From assembly GCF_014202995.1 (NCBI RefSeq), contig NZ_JACHIA010000002.1, positions 200,645-264,644 on the forward strand: DNA of 64,000 nt, given 5' to 3'. Made by a program: the position numbers and the translations under genes. Source of the DNA: Longimicrobium terrae (GTDB taxonomy: Bacteria; Gemmatimonadota; Gemmatimonadetes; Longimicrobiales; Longimicrobiaceae). The notes below the pieces were generated by a model that did no database searches, was not told the origin of the DNA, and saw nothing but the letters and a program-made list of their open reading frames with translations. This document shows positions 45,333 through 54,221 of the stretch, one piece after another. How positions within the stretch are numbered: the first letter of the stretch is position 1; every line of letters begins with the position of its first letter.

Positions 45333-45345
45333 GTTCGGGGTCTCC

Positions 45346-47592
45346 TCAGGACGCGGTCTGCCCGGCCTTCTGCTGCAGCCGGATGATGACGAACTCCGCC
45401 GGCTTCAGCGGCGCGAAACCCACCAGAATGTTCACCACGCCCAGGTTGATGTCGTTCTGCGTGGTGGTGTCGGCGTCGCACTTCACCAGGTACGCCTGCG
45501 CCGGCGTCTTGCCCTGGAACGCGCCCTGGCGAAACAGGTTGTGCATGAAGGCGCCGAGGTTCAGCCGGATCTGCGCCCACAGCGGCTCGTCGTTGGGCTC
45601 GAACACCACCCACTGCGTTCCGCGGTACAGGCTTTCTTCGATGTACAGCGCCAGGCGGCGCACCGGCACGTACTTCCACTCGTCCGCCAGCTTGTCGTCG
45701 CCGCGCAGCGTGCGGGCGCCCCACGCCACCGGGCCCACGCCGGGAAAGGTGCGGATGGCGTTCACCCCGCGCGGGTTCAGCACGCCGTTCTCGCCGTCCG
45801 TCAGGTGGTAGTCCGTCTTCTGCACGCCCAGCAGCGATGCCTCGGTACCCGCGGGCGCCTTCCACACGCCGCGCGAGGCATCGGTGCGCGCGTACAGCCC
45901 CGCGATGGTCCCCGACGGCGCGGAGAGGCGCGGCTTGCCCCCCTTGAGCGGGTCGGCCACGTACACCCAGGGAAAGTAGACGGCGGCGCGGTCCGTCTTG
46001 GGGAGCGCGGACCCCAGCGCCAGCGTGGCCATGGCGTCGGGCGTCACGGCGTTGCGGGGCGCGTCCACGATCAGAAAGGCGCGGCGCTCGCGGCAGTAGG
46101 CGCTGGCGTCTGCCAGAATCCCCGCGTCCGTCACCCCCGGCAGGCACATCAGGTTGAAGATGTCCACCGCCTCCAGCGCGTAGATCCCCCTGCGCGCCGC
46201 CCGGTCGCCGATGAACAGGTTGTAGGCGTCCGCCGGGCCGTACGCCGTCTCGCCGCCGCCGCCCAGCGTGGCTTCCTGCACGGGCGCGCTGCTCCCGACG
46301 AGCTTGAGCGCCGTGGCGAGCGTGTCGCCCGACGCGGCCGCCAACTGCACGGCGGAGCCGGGTCCGCGGGTGCCGGAGCGCATGCGCAGCTTGGTGCCGC
46401 CTTCCACCGTGGCCGTGAAGCCCGCGTACGCCGCGTTGGCGGGCTTGAGCGCGCGCACCTTGGCCTGGATCTCGGCGGCGACCGCGGCCAGGCGGTCCGC
46501 CAGCCCCGGCGCCGCGGCCGAGTAGGCCAGCGTCACCGTATCCGGCCCGTATCCGTCCACGCTCACGCTCACCTTTTCGGCCCCCGGCGCCGGCGCGGTC
46601 ACGTCCGCCAGCGCCAGCGTGTCGCTGGTGACGGCGGCGCCGCCGGGCTGCTCCGCAGGGCGGATGGCGGCGGCCGCGTCCACCTCGGTGCCGCCGTTCA
46701 CGCTCCCCAGCTTGAGCGCGGCGGAGGCGTCGTTGCCCGCGCCCGGCAGCACGCGCACGCTGGAGCGCTCGCCCGTCTGCTTGGACTCCAGCTTGAGCCG
46801 CCCCGCGTCGGGGGTGCAGGTGATGGAGGGCACGGCGCCGGCAATGGCGCCGGCCAGCGTGGCCAGCCGCGCGGCGGGGTCGGCGCCGGCCACGTCGGTG
46901 GCCGGGTCCAGCACCACCTCCACCGGCGCGTCGCCGTTCACCACCACCTGCAGGCGGTTCGCGGTCGGCGTCACCAGCGTGGCCACGTCGCCCACCACGC
47001 CGCTGTAGCTGGCGCCCTTCACCGCGGAGAGCGCGTTGGCGGGGGCGGTCACCTCGGCCGTCACCAGCGCGGAGCCGTCGTTCACCACGTCCAGCACGTA
47101 GCGCGCGTCCGACGAGTTCATGCTGAGGTCGGCGAACGTTTCGCCGCGGTTTTCCGTGGCGTTGGCGGAGGTGTACTGCAGCGAGAGGGTGAAGGTGCTG
47201 CCGGGGGTGGCCGTGTCGTGGCTCACCTGCACCTGGATGGCGTTGCCGGCCGCGCCTTCGTCCCGCGCGGTCAGCCGCAGCGACGCGCCGGTGGCGCCGG
47301 GCAGGTCGGCAAAGGCGGCGGAGGCGTTCTTGGCCAGGCGGATGACCCAGGCCTCGCCGCCGCCGTTCTGAAAGAACTGGCGCACGGCGTAGCCCAGCTC
47401 GTACTCCGACACCAGCCCGCCAAACGCGCGCTCGTAGTCGGCAAAGCTCTGCACGCGGACGGCGCGGTTCAGCGGGCCGCGCCGGGCGGCGCCCGCGAAT
47501 GCCGTCACCGACGTGCTGACGCCTGTGATGGTGCGCACTCCACTTGGGACTTCCTCCACGTAGACGCCTGGGTAGCTCAGCACGGACGGCAT
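45346..47592 (-). CDS. eCIS contractile sheath protein
   Basis: 748 residues from the ATG at 47592, preceded by GGAGGA. N-terminal LSYPGVYVEEVPSGVRTITGVSTSVTAFAG and the C-terminal region (FPGVGPVAWGARTL, WKYVPVRRLALYIEESLYRGTQWVVFEPND, LWAQIRLNLGAFMHNLFRQG, PAEFVIIRLQQ) are the sheath handshake and assembly regions. The middle (about 130-420) is an inserted beta-rich decoration domain, which makes it longer than the 350-500 residues of simple sheaths. First gene of the locus, 13 bases upstream of the tube gene. Confidence 0.95.
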   Translation of the reverse strand: MPSVLSYPGVYVEEVPSGVRTITGVSTSVTAFAGAARRGPLNRAVRVQSFADYERAFGGLVSEYELGYAVRQFFQNGGGEAWVIRLAKNASAAFADLPGATGASLRLTARDEGAAGNAIQVQVSHDTATPGSTFTLSLQYTSANATENRGETFADLSMNSSDARYVLDVVNDGSALVTAEVTAPANALSAVKGASYSGVVGDVATLVTPTANRLQVVVNGDAPVEVVLDPATDVAGADPAARLATLAGAIAGAVPSITCTPDAGRLKLESKQTGERSSVRVLPGAGNDASAALKLGSVNGGTEVDAAAAIRPAEQPGGAAVTSDTLALADVTAPAPGAEKVSVSVDGYGPDTVTLAYSAAAPGLADRLAAVAAEIQAKVRALKPANAAYAGFTATVEGGTKLRMRSGTRGPGSAVQLAAASGDTLATALKLVGSSAPVQEATLGGGGETAYGPADAYNLFIGDRAARRGIYALEAVDIFNLMCLPGVTDAGILADASAYCRERRAFLIVDAPRNAVTPDAMATLALGSALPKTDRAAVYFPWVYVADPLKGGKPRLSAPSGTIAGLYARTDASRGVWKAPAGTEASLLGVQKTDYHLTDGENGVLNPRGVNAIRTFPGVGPVAWGARTLRGDDKLADEWKYVPVRRLALYIEESLYRGTQWVVFEPNDEPLWAQIRLNLGAFMHNLFRQGAFQGKTPAQAYLVKCDADTTTQNDINLGVVNILVGFAPLKPAEFVIIRLQQKAGQTAS

Positions 47593-48058
47593 CGGGGGGT
47601 TCCTCCGCAAAGGATGGGGTGTTCGCCGCCCCGCCCCCGTGGGGCGGCGGCCGCGGCGGGCGTGGCGCCCGGACGAATCGAGCACCGCGGGCACGGCGAT
47701 GGGCCGTGCGTGCGGCCGGCCCGGAGGGGCCGTCGGCTGTGTGTCTTTCGCCGGAGGATGCCGGAAAAGGAGCGTAGCCGGGAACTGCGGGATTCCGTTC
47801 GCGCCGGGGGCTTGGAACGCGGGCGCTTTCCGGGGACGCGGCCGGAATCTGGAGGCCATTGTCGGCAAAGCACGTACCGGTGTGCCATGAATGCGTAATT
47901 CATTGCGCTACCATGCCTTGCGTTCTGATACGCGGCTGATGCCGCTCCATATCCGCAATTCGCTGGGACGCAAACTCCCCGCGTTCCGAGGATGCACTGT
48001 CCCACTTGCCGCCGTTAACTGAAGTTTCCGCGCGCGATCTGTTTCTTTTCGGATGCGG
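47593..48058. other. gene-free leader/promoter stretch of the eCIS operon
   Basis: No credible ORF. It should contain the promoter of the sheath gene. The part 47900-48050 is lower in GC than its surroundings (AATGCGTAATTCATTGCGCT, TCTGTTTCTTTTCGG) and is where a promoter or an operator would be expected; GAATGCGTAATTCATTGCG is a small palindrome at about 47886-47904. I could not assign a -35/-10 pair with confidence. Confidence 0.35.
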
Positions 48059-48097
48059 AAAGGGACGGCTTCCCGCGCGGGGAGCCGTCCCTTTTGT
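48059..48097. terminator. bidirectional terminator separating the eCIS from its upstream neighbours
   Basis: Hairpin AAAGGGACGGCTTCCCGCGC-complement followed by CCCTTTTGTTT on the plus strand and by a T-run on the minus strand. It would end the transcript of the sigma-factor operon before it reaches the eCIS. Confidence 0.8.
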
Positions 48098-48120
48098 TTC
48101 CTGAAGTTCCTCGACAGCCG

Positions 48121-48226
48121 TTTCACACGGAGGCCACGGAGGATGCACGGAGGTCACGGAGGAAGAGCAACAGATGATCTCACGCAGAGCAGCAGAGCAG
48201 CAGAGCAGCAGAGCAGCAGAGCAGCA
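48121..48226 (+). repeat. CACGGAGG and AGAGCAGC repeats, arm 1
   Basis: TTTCACACGGAGGCCACGGAGG and CACGGAGGTCACGGAGG, then TCTCACGCAGAGCAGC and about five tandem 8-base units (AGAGCAGC) at 48184-48226. Its inverted counterpart lies at 48362-48455. Confidence 0.8.
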
Positions 48227-48361
48227 GGAAGAGGGGGGATTTGAATCATGGGTAGCCAGGAATCCTGAGGCTTGACCTGATATCCCGGAATCTCATATCA
48301 GTCGCGCCGTGGATGAGCGGGACAGCGCGGGAAAACAGGAAGGGGGCACGCAGGCCGGAGG

Positions 48362-48455
48362 GAATCCCCTCCGTGACCTCCGTGCCCCCTTCGCGGCCTC
48401 CGTGAGAGACGCGTTTTGTTGTTCTCTGCTGCTCTGCGTCTCTGTGTGATGCCCT
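48362..48455 (-). repeat. CACGGAGG/GCAGAG repeats, arm 2 (inverted)
   Basis: Reverse complement shows CATCACACAGAGACGCAGAGC, AGCAGAGAAC and CACGGAGGCCGCGAAGG, CACGGAGGTCACGGAGG, the same elements as 48121-48226 in opposite orientation. It covers the gap up to the small membrane protein gene. Confidence 0.75.
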
Positions 48456-48460
48456 TCTGT

Positions 48461-48694
48461 TCAGCTGTCCAGCCAGCGCTGGTCCGCGGCGTACACACCC
48501 AGCCGCCGGCGCTCGCTCGCGCGCACCAGCTTCACCACGATCAGGCCCGCCAGCAGCAGCGGAATCGCTTTTACGGCCAGCGCCAGAAGCCCGAACACCA
48601 GCCCCACAACGGCGCCCACCACCGCCAGCGTAACCCCGATCACCACGATCCCCAGCACGGCTATTCCCAGAACCACCAGCAGCGTCGCCAGCAT
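48461..48694 (-). CDS. small two-helix membrane protein
   Basis: 77 residues. Two long hydrophobic helices (about 3-30 and 34-56, Ile/Val/Leu/Gly-rich) and a charged tail RASERRRLGVYAADQRWLDS. Last gene of the sigma/anti-sigma operon, 84 bases after the polymer-forming protein. Function not recognised; such small proteins often respond to envelope stress. Confidence 0.7.
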   Translation of the reverse strand: MLATLLVVLGIAVLGIVVIGVTLAVVGAVVGLVFGLLALAVKAIPLLLAGLIVVKLVRASERRRLGVYAADQRWLDS

Positions 48695-48778
48695 CGGTCG
48701 CTCTCCTTTGTTTTTCCATCCGCTCCGCGAGCCCCTTCAGGCCCGCGGACCCTCCATCCTTCACCCACCGCCGCGCAA

Positions 48779-49816
48779 TCAGGCCACGTGCGCGCCGCTG
48801 GTTCCCAGGTCGTCCATCCCCATCGGCCGGCCCTCGCCGCGGTAGCCGCGCTCGTTCCACAGGCTCACCGCCACGATCAGCACCGCGCCCGCGCCCACGC
48901 TGGCCGCCGCCCACAGCAGCACCGAGGCAAGCAGGCCCACCAGATCCGCCATCACGTTCAGAAAGGGCGTCAGCTCCAGCAGGTGCGCCACCAGCCGCGG
49001 AGCCAGCAGCACGGCCAGGCCCGTGAACAGCGGCATGAAGGGCTCGTTCTGCAGCGAGGCGAACTCGCCGGCCTGCTCCGCCGTGCGCCGTCCCACCACC
49101 TGCGCCACCACGATCAGCCCCAGCCCCGCCAGCGCCGCCAGCATCGCCCAGAACAGGGGGATGAAGAGCAGCAGCAGGGGAATGCCGATGATGGTCACCG
49201 TCAGCAGCACCAGCCCGGCCAGGAAGACGGGAAGCGCCAGCACGTTGGCCGCGGCCCCGATCCCCACCGCGTTGCCCGGCGTGCGGCGGAGCACGTCCAC
49301 CGCGCGGTTCAGATGCGGGCGGCCGTAGAAGGTGAGCGCCACGCCCACACCGGCCAGCAGAATCCCCAGCGCGATCGTCTGCAGAATGCCGCTGAACCCG
49401 CTCTGCAGTGATCCCAGCCACCCGCGCCGGATGTGCATGGCCCCCGTCGTCTTGGCCTGCTGCGAGCCTTCCTGCACCTTGCCCAGCACGCTGCCGCCGC
49501 GGTTCACCAGCTTGCCGCCGGTCACCACCGCGTCGCCGTAGATGAGGGCGCCGCGCTCCACTACCAGGTCGCCCCCGCCCACCACCGCGTCGCCGTGCAC
49601 CTCGCCGCGAACGACCAGCGAGCCGCTGGCGACGACTACGTCGCCCTCGATCACCTCGTCGGCGCCCACGGCGTGCTGGCCGCGAAACCACACGCGGTCG
49701 CCTTGGTGCAGCTCCCGCCCGTCGGAAAGGCCGGTGTGGTCGTGCCGCGGCTGCGCGGCAAGAGGACCGGCCAGGAACAGTGCCGCAAGCAGCGCGGCTC
49801 GAGTCGTGTTACGCAT
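48779..49816 (-). CDS. polymer-forming (bactofilin-like) exported membrane protein
   Basis: 345 residues. A signal peptide (residues 1-21, ending LAAQ) is followed by a small parallel beta-rod: VIEGDVVVASGSLVVRGEVHGDAVVGGGDLVVERGALIYGDAVVTGG, each short strand starting with a Gly/Val pattern like bactofilins. After residue 140 come four or more hydrophobic helices. The rod is on the outside of the inner membrane by signal-peptide logic. It overlaps the anti-sigma gene by 8 bases, so both are regulated together. Confidence 0.75.
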   Translation of the reverse strand: MRNTTRAALLAALFLAGPLAAQPRHDHTGLSDGRELHQGDRVWFRGQHAVGADEVIEGDVVVASGSLVVRGEVHGDAVVGGGDLVVERGALIYGDAVVTGGKLVNRGGSVLGKVQEGSQQAKTTGAMHIRRGWLGSLQSGFSGILQTIALGILLAGVGVALTFYGRPHLNRAVDVLRRTPGNAVGIGAAANVLALPVFLAGLVLLTVTIIGIPLLLLFIPLFWAMLAALAGLGLIVVAQVVGRRTAEQAGEFASLQNEPFMPLFTGLAVLLAPRLVAHLLELTPFLNVMADLVGLLASVLLWAAASVGAGAVLIVAVSLWNERGYRGEGRPMGMDDLGTSGAHVA

Positions 49817-50414
49817 GGGTCATCCCGGTCGCCGGGGCGCGCAGCATGCGCGCCATCGTCCATGCCGCGGCGGGAACCGCGGCGGCCAGCACAAGCAGAA
49901 TCACGGGGAGCCCGGCCAGCGTGGGCCCGGGAATGGAGGCCAGCGTATCGGCGCCCCACTGGAACATCCCCGTGCGGATCAGCGTTTCCGTCCCCTCGGA
50001 CAGCAGGTTCCACGACACGTCGCGCGACCACCCGCTCACCGCGCTCCACAGCCCGCCCATTCCCGTGGCCGCCCCGCCGAACCACGCCGCCAGAATCGCC
50101 AGCGGGGCAAGTACCATCCCCACCAGCGTCTTCCACCTGCGCGAACCGGCGCGAACCGGAATCGCGGCCGGCTCCGCGGCGGCCGCCGGGGCGATGTTCA
50201 CCCGCGCCATTACCGCGTCGGCAAAGCGGGGCGAGGGAGCCAGGGCGGGAAAGGCCTCCAGCGAGGCCACCAGCGCCCGCGCCTCCTTCAGCTCCGCGGT
50301 GCAGTGCGCGCAGCGTGACAGGTGCTGCTCGGCAAGGCTCCGTTCCACGTGGGAAAGGGCGCCGTCCACGAGCTGCTCCAGCGTCCAGTAAGGCAGGTGT
50401 CCGTTTGCGTCCAT
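49809..50414 (-). CDS. anti-sigma factor with zinc-finger domain
   Basis: 201 residues from the ATG at 50414 (a GTG sits just before). Residues 1-45 form the zf-HC2/ZAS domain (EQHLSRCAHCTAELKEA: His-x3-Cys-x2-Cys), then a disordered stretch and two hydrophobic helices (about 105-125 and 170-190). It should bind and hold the sigma factor encoded 95 bases upstream. Confidence 0.84.
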   Translation of the reverse strand: MDANGHLPYWTLEQLVDGALSHVERSLAEQHLSRCAHCTAELKEARALVASLEAFPALAPSPRFADAVMARVNIAPAAAAEPAAIPVRAGSRRWKTLVGMVLAPLAILAAWFGGAATGMGGLWSAVSGWSRDVSWNLLSEGTETLIRTGMFQWGADTLASIPGPTLAGLPVILLVLAAAVPAAAWTMARMLRAPATGMTHA

Positions 50415-50508
50415 CACGTGGTCCTCAGGGTCGCGTCGTGGTCATGGTTCAGTTTGGTACGAAGCCGGCGGCTCCGGAGTTTCAGCATGCCCCGCGGGGC
50501 CAGAGACA

Positions 50509-51099
50509 TCAGACTTTCAGATGCTGCAGCGTTTCGCGCAGCTCGTTGCGCCCGCGGTGGATGTAGGTCTTTACGGTGCCCAGGGGCAGCGCCATGATTT
50601 CGGCGATTTCCTGGTACTCGCGCCCTTCCACGTGACGCAGCAGGATGGCCGCCCGGTACTCCGGGCGCAGCCTGCCGATGGCCTCCTCGATCTCCTCGCC
50701 CAGCTCCTTGGCCTCCAGCAGCTCCTCGGGATTTTCATCCGGCGAGATGATGGTGATGGCCGTGGCCTCGATCTGCTCCGCCGTGGTGGCGTTGCGCGAT
50801 CCGTCGATGGAAACCGTGTTCAGCTCCTTACGACGGATGTGGTCGATCGTAAGGTTGGTGGCGATCTTGAAGATCCAGCTGCTGAACTTGTACTTGGGAT
50901 CGTACCTGTCGATGTGGTTGAACACGCGCACGAACGTTTCCTGCGCCAGGTCTTCGGCCTGTTCGCGGTCGCGGATCATGCGATAGATGATGGAAAACAC
51001 CGGGCGCTCGTAGCGGCCGAGGAGTTCCCGATAGGCCTTTTCGCTGCCCTGCTGGGCGCGGGTGACCAGTTCGTGGTCGGAGACCTGAGTTGCGTTCAC
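50509..51099 (-). CDS. ECF RNA polymerase sigma factor (RpoE/SigW-like)
   Basis: 196 residues, GTG start. Region 2 is AYRELLGRYERPVFSIIYRMIRDREQAEDLAQETFVRVFNHIDRYDPKYKFSSWIFKIATNLTIDHIRRK; region 4 is LRPEYRAAILLRHVEGREYQEIAEIMALPLGTVKTYIHRGRNEL. A complete sigma-70 ECF-type factor with an acidic linker. The next gene is a ZAS-type anti-sigma factor, so this pair is a classic stress switch. A TGAAAC-N17-CGTA promoter-like sequence precedes it. Confidence 0.93.
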   Translation of the reverse strand: MNATQVSDHELVTRAQQGSEKAYRELLGRYERPVFSIIYRMIRDREQAEDLAQETFVRVFNHIDRYDPKYKFSSWIFKIATNLTIDHIRRKELNTVSIDGSRNATTAEQIEATAITIISPDENPEELLEAKELGEEIEEAIGRLRPEYRAAILLRHVEGREYQEIAEIMALPLGTVKTYIHRGRNELRETLQHLKV

Positions 51100-51138
51100 C
51101 GCTTGGATTCGGGGCCTGAGATCAGACGTGCGGGACCG

Positions 51139-51165
51139 TACGACGGGCGGGCCGGCGAAGTTTCA
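51139..51165 (-). promoter_or_regulatory. candidate autoregulated ECF promoter
   Basis: On the minus strand TGAAAC (51160-51165 complement) is followed after 17 bases by CGTA (51139-51142 complement), matching the SigW/RpoE-like -35 TGAAAC and -10 CGTA/CGTC. The predicted start of transcription is about 30 bases before the sigma gene start. Confidence 0.35.
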
Positions 51166-51248
51166 GTCCGGGGCGCAGTCTTGCTCGCGCCTCGGGGCAG
51201 GGGCTAGTTTCAGCGGCTCCATTCTAAGCGACGCAAGCGGTTTACGGT

Positions 51249-51992
51249 ATGCCAGAGAGCAACGCGCGGCCCACCGCGCTTCCCGCGCCGGCCCAGAAAG
51301 CGGCGCACGTGCGCGACATGTTCGGCGCCATCGCGCCGCGCTACGACCTGCTGAACCACGTTCTGTCGATGAACATCGACCGGCTGTGGCGCCGCCTGGC
51401 CGTGCGCCGGCTGAACTGGCAGCGGGTTCCGGACGGCACCTACCTGGACAACTGCGCCGGCACGCTGGACTTGGCCGTGGCGTTGGCCGGGCGCGGCGGA
51501 TTCCGCGGCCGCGTCGTGGGCAGCGACTTTACGTACGAGATGCTGGAGCGCGGCGTGGACGCGGGAAAGACCCGCACCGTCCCCGTGCGCCCCGCCTGCG
51601 CCGACGCTCTCGCGCTTCCCTACGCGGACGCCACTTTCGACGGCGCCACGGTCGGCTTCGGCGTGCGCAACCTGGCGGACCTGGACGCCGGATTGCGGGA
51701 GATGGCGCGCGTGCTCAAGCCGGGCGCGAAGCTCGTGATCCTGGAGTTCACCAATCCCACCTGGGAGCCGTTCCGCACGCTGTACCGCATGTACAGCATG
51801 CACGTGCTGCCCCGCATCGGCCGCATGATCAGCAGCCACCCGTCCGCGTACAACTACCTCCCCGAGTCCGTGGTGCAGTTCCCCGCGCCGAAGGAGCTGG
51901 CGCGGCGGATGGCGGACGCAGGGTTTGACGGGGTGCAGTGGACCACGCTCAGCGGGGGAATCGCCGCCCTTCACCACGGTACGCGCCGATGA
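51249..51992 (+). CDS. ubiE: demethylmenaquinone methyltransferase
   Basis: Final methylation in menaquinone synthesis, using S-adenosylmethionine. 247 residues, ATG start. AHVRDMFGAIAPRYDLLNHVLSMNIDRLWRR is the UbiE/MenG N-terminal signature; VGSDFTYEMLERG, DATFDGATVGFGVRNLADLDAGLREMARVLKPGAKLVILEF follow. The SAM motif reads NCAGTLDL with Leu where Gly is more usual. It heads the ubi-like cluster and overlaps the next small gene by 4 bases (ATGA). Confidence 0.9.
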   Translation: MPESNARPTALPAPAQKAAHVRDMFGAIAPRYDLLNHVLSMNIDRLWRRLAVRRLNWQRVPDGTYLDNCAGTLDLAVALAGRGGFRGRVVGSDFTYEMLERGVDAGKTRTVPVRPACADALALPYADATFDGATVGFGVRNLADLDAGLREMARVLKPGAKLVILEFTNPTWEPFRTLYRMYSMHVLPRIGRMISSHPSAYNYLPESVVQFPAPKELARRMADAGFDGVQWTTLSGGIAALHHGTRR

Positions 51993-52264
51993 GCGTTCTT
52001 TTCAAGGTCCTGGCGTCCACGCTGCTGCTCAGCTTCTTCGGCTGCTGCGTGGCATCCGCCTTCCTGCAGCTGGCGGCCTGGCGCCATCCCGCCGACCCCG
52101 CGCAGGGGCCCACGGTGGCCGGCGTGTGGAAGCCGGAGGGCCGCCTCAACGAAATCGGCATCCGGCAGATGAAGCTCGCCCGGCTGATGCTTATCCTGGG
52201 CGGCGTATCGTTCGTGTCGTTCGTGATCGTCCGCCGCGTGGGCGCGGTGATGATGGGGCAGTAG
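51989..52264 (+). CDS. small two-helix membrane protein, 91 residues
   Basis: ATG within the ubiE stop. Residues 1-28 form a hydrophobic helix (LLSFFGCCVASAFLQLA), a polar stretch of about 40 residues follows, and a second helix spans about 65-85 (LMLILGGVSFVSFVIV). Not recognised. Coupling to ubiE suggests a small membrane partner of quinone synthesis or respiration. Confidence 0.6.
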   Translation: MSVLFKVLASTLLLSFFGCCVASAFLQLAAWRHPADPAQGPTVAGVWKPEGRLNEIGIRQMKLARLMLILGGVSFVSFVIVRRVGAVMMGQ

Positions 52265-52268
52265 TCCG

Positions 52269-52306
52269 GTCCGCCTTCCGCCGCGCGGAAGGCGGATTCG
52301 CGTTTT
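52269..52306 (+). terminator. hairpin between the ubiE pair and ubiD
   Basis: Perfect 12-bp stem TCCGCCTTCCGC/GCGGAAGGCGGA with a CGC loop, then CGCGTTTTC. Short T-run. It may be a terminator or attenuator dividing the cluster. Confidence 0.5.
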
Positions 52307-52360
52307 CAACGGAATCCCGTCCGATCTCTCGCGGGCGGTTCTCGATATGAGGCAGTGACG

Positions 52361-53848
52361 ATGGTCTTTCAGAACCTGCGCGAGTTTCTGCGCTACCTAG
52401 ACCGCACCGGCCAGCTGGTGCGCGTGCGCGAGCCGGTGTCGGTGGATCTGGAGATGGCGGAGATCACCGACCGCGCCATGAAGCTTCCCGGCGGCGGCCC
52501 GGCGCTGTTCTTTGAGCGGCCGGTGCTGATGGACGGCACGGAAAGCGACATCCCCGTGGCCATCAACGTCTTCGGCTCGTGGAAGCGGATGGCGGCGGCG
52601 CTGGGCGTGCGCGACGTGGAAGAGCACGCCGCCCGCATCGCCGACCTCATCAAGCCCGAGATCCCCAAGGGGCTGTGGGGCAAGATGCAGATGCTGCCCA
52701 AGCTCGTCGAGCTCACCAAGGTGCCGCCGCGGCCGTTCAAGGGCGATCCGCCGTGCCAGGAAGTCATCCTGCGCGAAGGCGAGTTCGACCTTACCAAGCT
52801 GCCGGTGCTCAAGACGTGGCCGGACGACGGCGGGCCGTTCATCACCCTGCCGATGGTGATCACCTCGGACCCGGAAACGGGGATTCAGAACATCGGCATG
52901 TACCGCATGCAGGTGTTCGGGCCCACGACCACGGGAATGCACTGGCAGCAGCACAAGGGTGGGGCGGGGCACTACCGCGCGTGGAAGCGCGGGCCGGGCG
53001 GGCGCATGCCCGTGGTCGTGGCGATCGGCGGGGACCCGGCGACCATGTACACGCCCAGCGCGCCGCTACCGCCGGGCATCGACGAGTACCTGTTCGGCGG
53101 CTTTCTGCGCCGCGAGCCGGTGTACACCGCCAAGGCAATCACCTGCGACCTGACCATTCCGGCGCAGGCGGAAATCGTGCTGGAAGGCTACGTCGACACG
53201 GACGAAGACCTCACCATCGAGGGCCCGTTCGGCGATCACACCGGCTTCTACACGCTGGAAGAGCTGTATCCCGTCTTTCACGTCACCACGGTGACGATGC
53301 GCGCGGACCCGGTCTATCCGGCCACGCTGGTGGGCCGGCCGCCGGTGGAGGACGTGTACCTGGGCGGCGCCACGGAGCGCATGTTTCTGCCGCTGGCCCG
53401 GCTCACGATCCCCGAGATCGTGGACTACCACATGCCGCCGGAGGGCGTGTTCCACAACCTGGTGTTCGTCAGCATCCGCAAGGAGTATCCGGGGCAGGCG
53501 TACAAGGTGATGAACGGCCTGTGGGGGCTGGGGCTGATGTCGCTGGCCAAGGTGATTGTGGTCGTAGACGAGTGGATCGACGTGCGCAACACGCAGGAGG
53601 CGTGGTGGTACGCGCTGGGCAACATCGACCCGGAGCGCGACGTGCGCATCGCCAAGGGCCCGGTGGACGACCTGGACCACGCCTCGCAGATCCCGTCGTT
53701 CGGCAGCAAGATGGGGATCGACGGGACCAAGAAGTGGGCGACGGAGGGATTCGTTCGCCCGTGGCCGGAGATGATCGAGATGTCGCCGGAGATCAAGGAG
53801 CGCATCGACCGCATCTGGCCGCTCCTCGGCATCCGCCCCATCGATTGA
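52361..53848 (+). CDS. ubiD: UbiD-family decarboxylase
   Basis: 495 residues. The ATG at 52361 is 8 bases after GAGGC; a GTG two codons earlier is possible. Conserved UbiD pattern: FQNLREFLRYLDRTGQLVRV, NVFGSWKRMAAALG, ITSDPETGIQNIGMYRMQVFG, HWQQHKGGAGHYRAWKRG, LTIEGPFGDHTGFYTLEELYPVFHVTTVTMR. It needs prenylated FMN, made by the UbiX encoded further down this cluster. With ubiA and ubiX this fits the prenyl-arene decarboxylation step of menaquinone synthesis (MqnL-type in the futalosine route). Confidence 0.9.
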   Translation: MVFQNLREFLRYLDRTGQLVRVREPVSVDLEMAEITDRAMKLPGGGPALFFERPVLMDGTESDIPVAINVFGSWKRMAAALGVRDVEEHAARIADLIKPEIPKGLWGKMQMLPKLVELTKVPPRPFKGDPPCQEVILREGEFDLTKLPVLKTWPDDGGPFITLPMVITSDPETGIQNIGMYRMQVFGPTTTGMHWQQHKGGAGHYRAWKRGPGGRMPVVVAIGGDPATMYTPSAPLPPGIDEYLFGGFLRREPVYTAKAITCDLTIPAQAEIVLEGYVDTDEDLTIEGPFGDHTGFYTLEELYPVFHVTTVTMRADPVYPATLVGRPPVEDVYLGGATERMFLPLARLTIPEIVDYHMPPEGVFHNLVFVSIRKEYPGQAYKVMNGLWGLGLMSLAKVIVVVDEWIDVRNTQEAWWYALGNIDPERDVRIAKGPVDDLDHASQIPSFGSKMGIDGTKKWATEGFVRPWPEMIEMSPEIKERIDRIWPLLGIRPID

Positions 53849-53852
53849 GGTG

Positions 53853-54221
53853 ATGCTCGGCCTCGCGCTGCTGGAGGTGATGGACAAGGAGGCGTCCATC
53901 CCGGGGATGTGGGCCGCCGCGCTCCTGCTCGGCGGCGCCGGGCTGCTGCTGGGCCGCCGGTCCGTGCTGTGGCCCATCGTGCTGGGCCTGCTGATCGCGT
54001 TGCTGGGATGGGGGGTGCGACTGGAACTGGCCGATCCGTACGTCGGCCCGGCGATCCTGAGTGAAGCCGGCCCCTGGTATCCGCTGCATAACTTGGCGAG
54101 CACGGGCGTGGGTTTCGCCCTCTGCGCCGCCGGCCTGGTGCGGGGACGGCAGGGGAAGCGAGGCCGCCCGTCCGGCAGGGGACTGACCGGCACGGCTCAC
54201 ACGGGAGAAGAACGGCGATGA
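53853..54221 (+). CDS. small membrane protein, 122 residues
   Basis: ATG at 53853 (MLGLALLEVMDKE). Three hydrophobic helices (about 17-32, 37-55 and 82-103) and an Arg/Gly-rich cytoplasmic tail. Not recognised. The stop overlaps the MNT gene start by 4 bases. Its place in the menaquinone cluster may be incidental. Confidence 0.55.
   Translation: MLGLALLEVMDKEASIPGMWAAALLLGGAGLLLGRRSVLWPIVLGLLIALLGWGVRLELADPYVGPAILSEAGPWYPLHNLASTGVGFALCAAGLVRGRQGKRGRPSGRGLTGTAHTGEERR

Noticed and set aside
48184-48226. Regular 8-base units that could be taken for a CRISPR array
   Set aside because: Units are contiguous with no spacers and are far shorter than any CRISPR repeat; no cas genes are nearby. A microsatellite.
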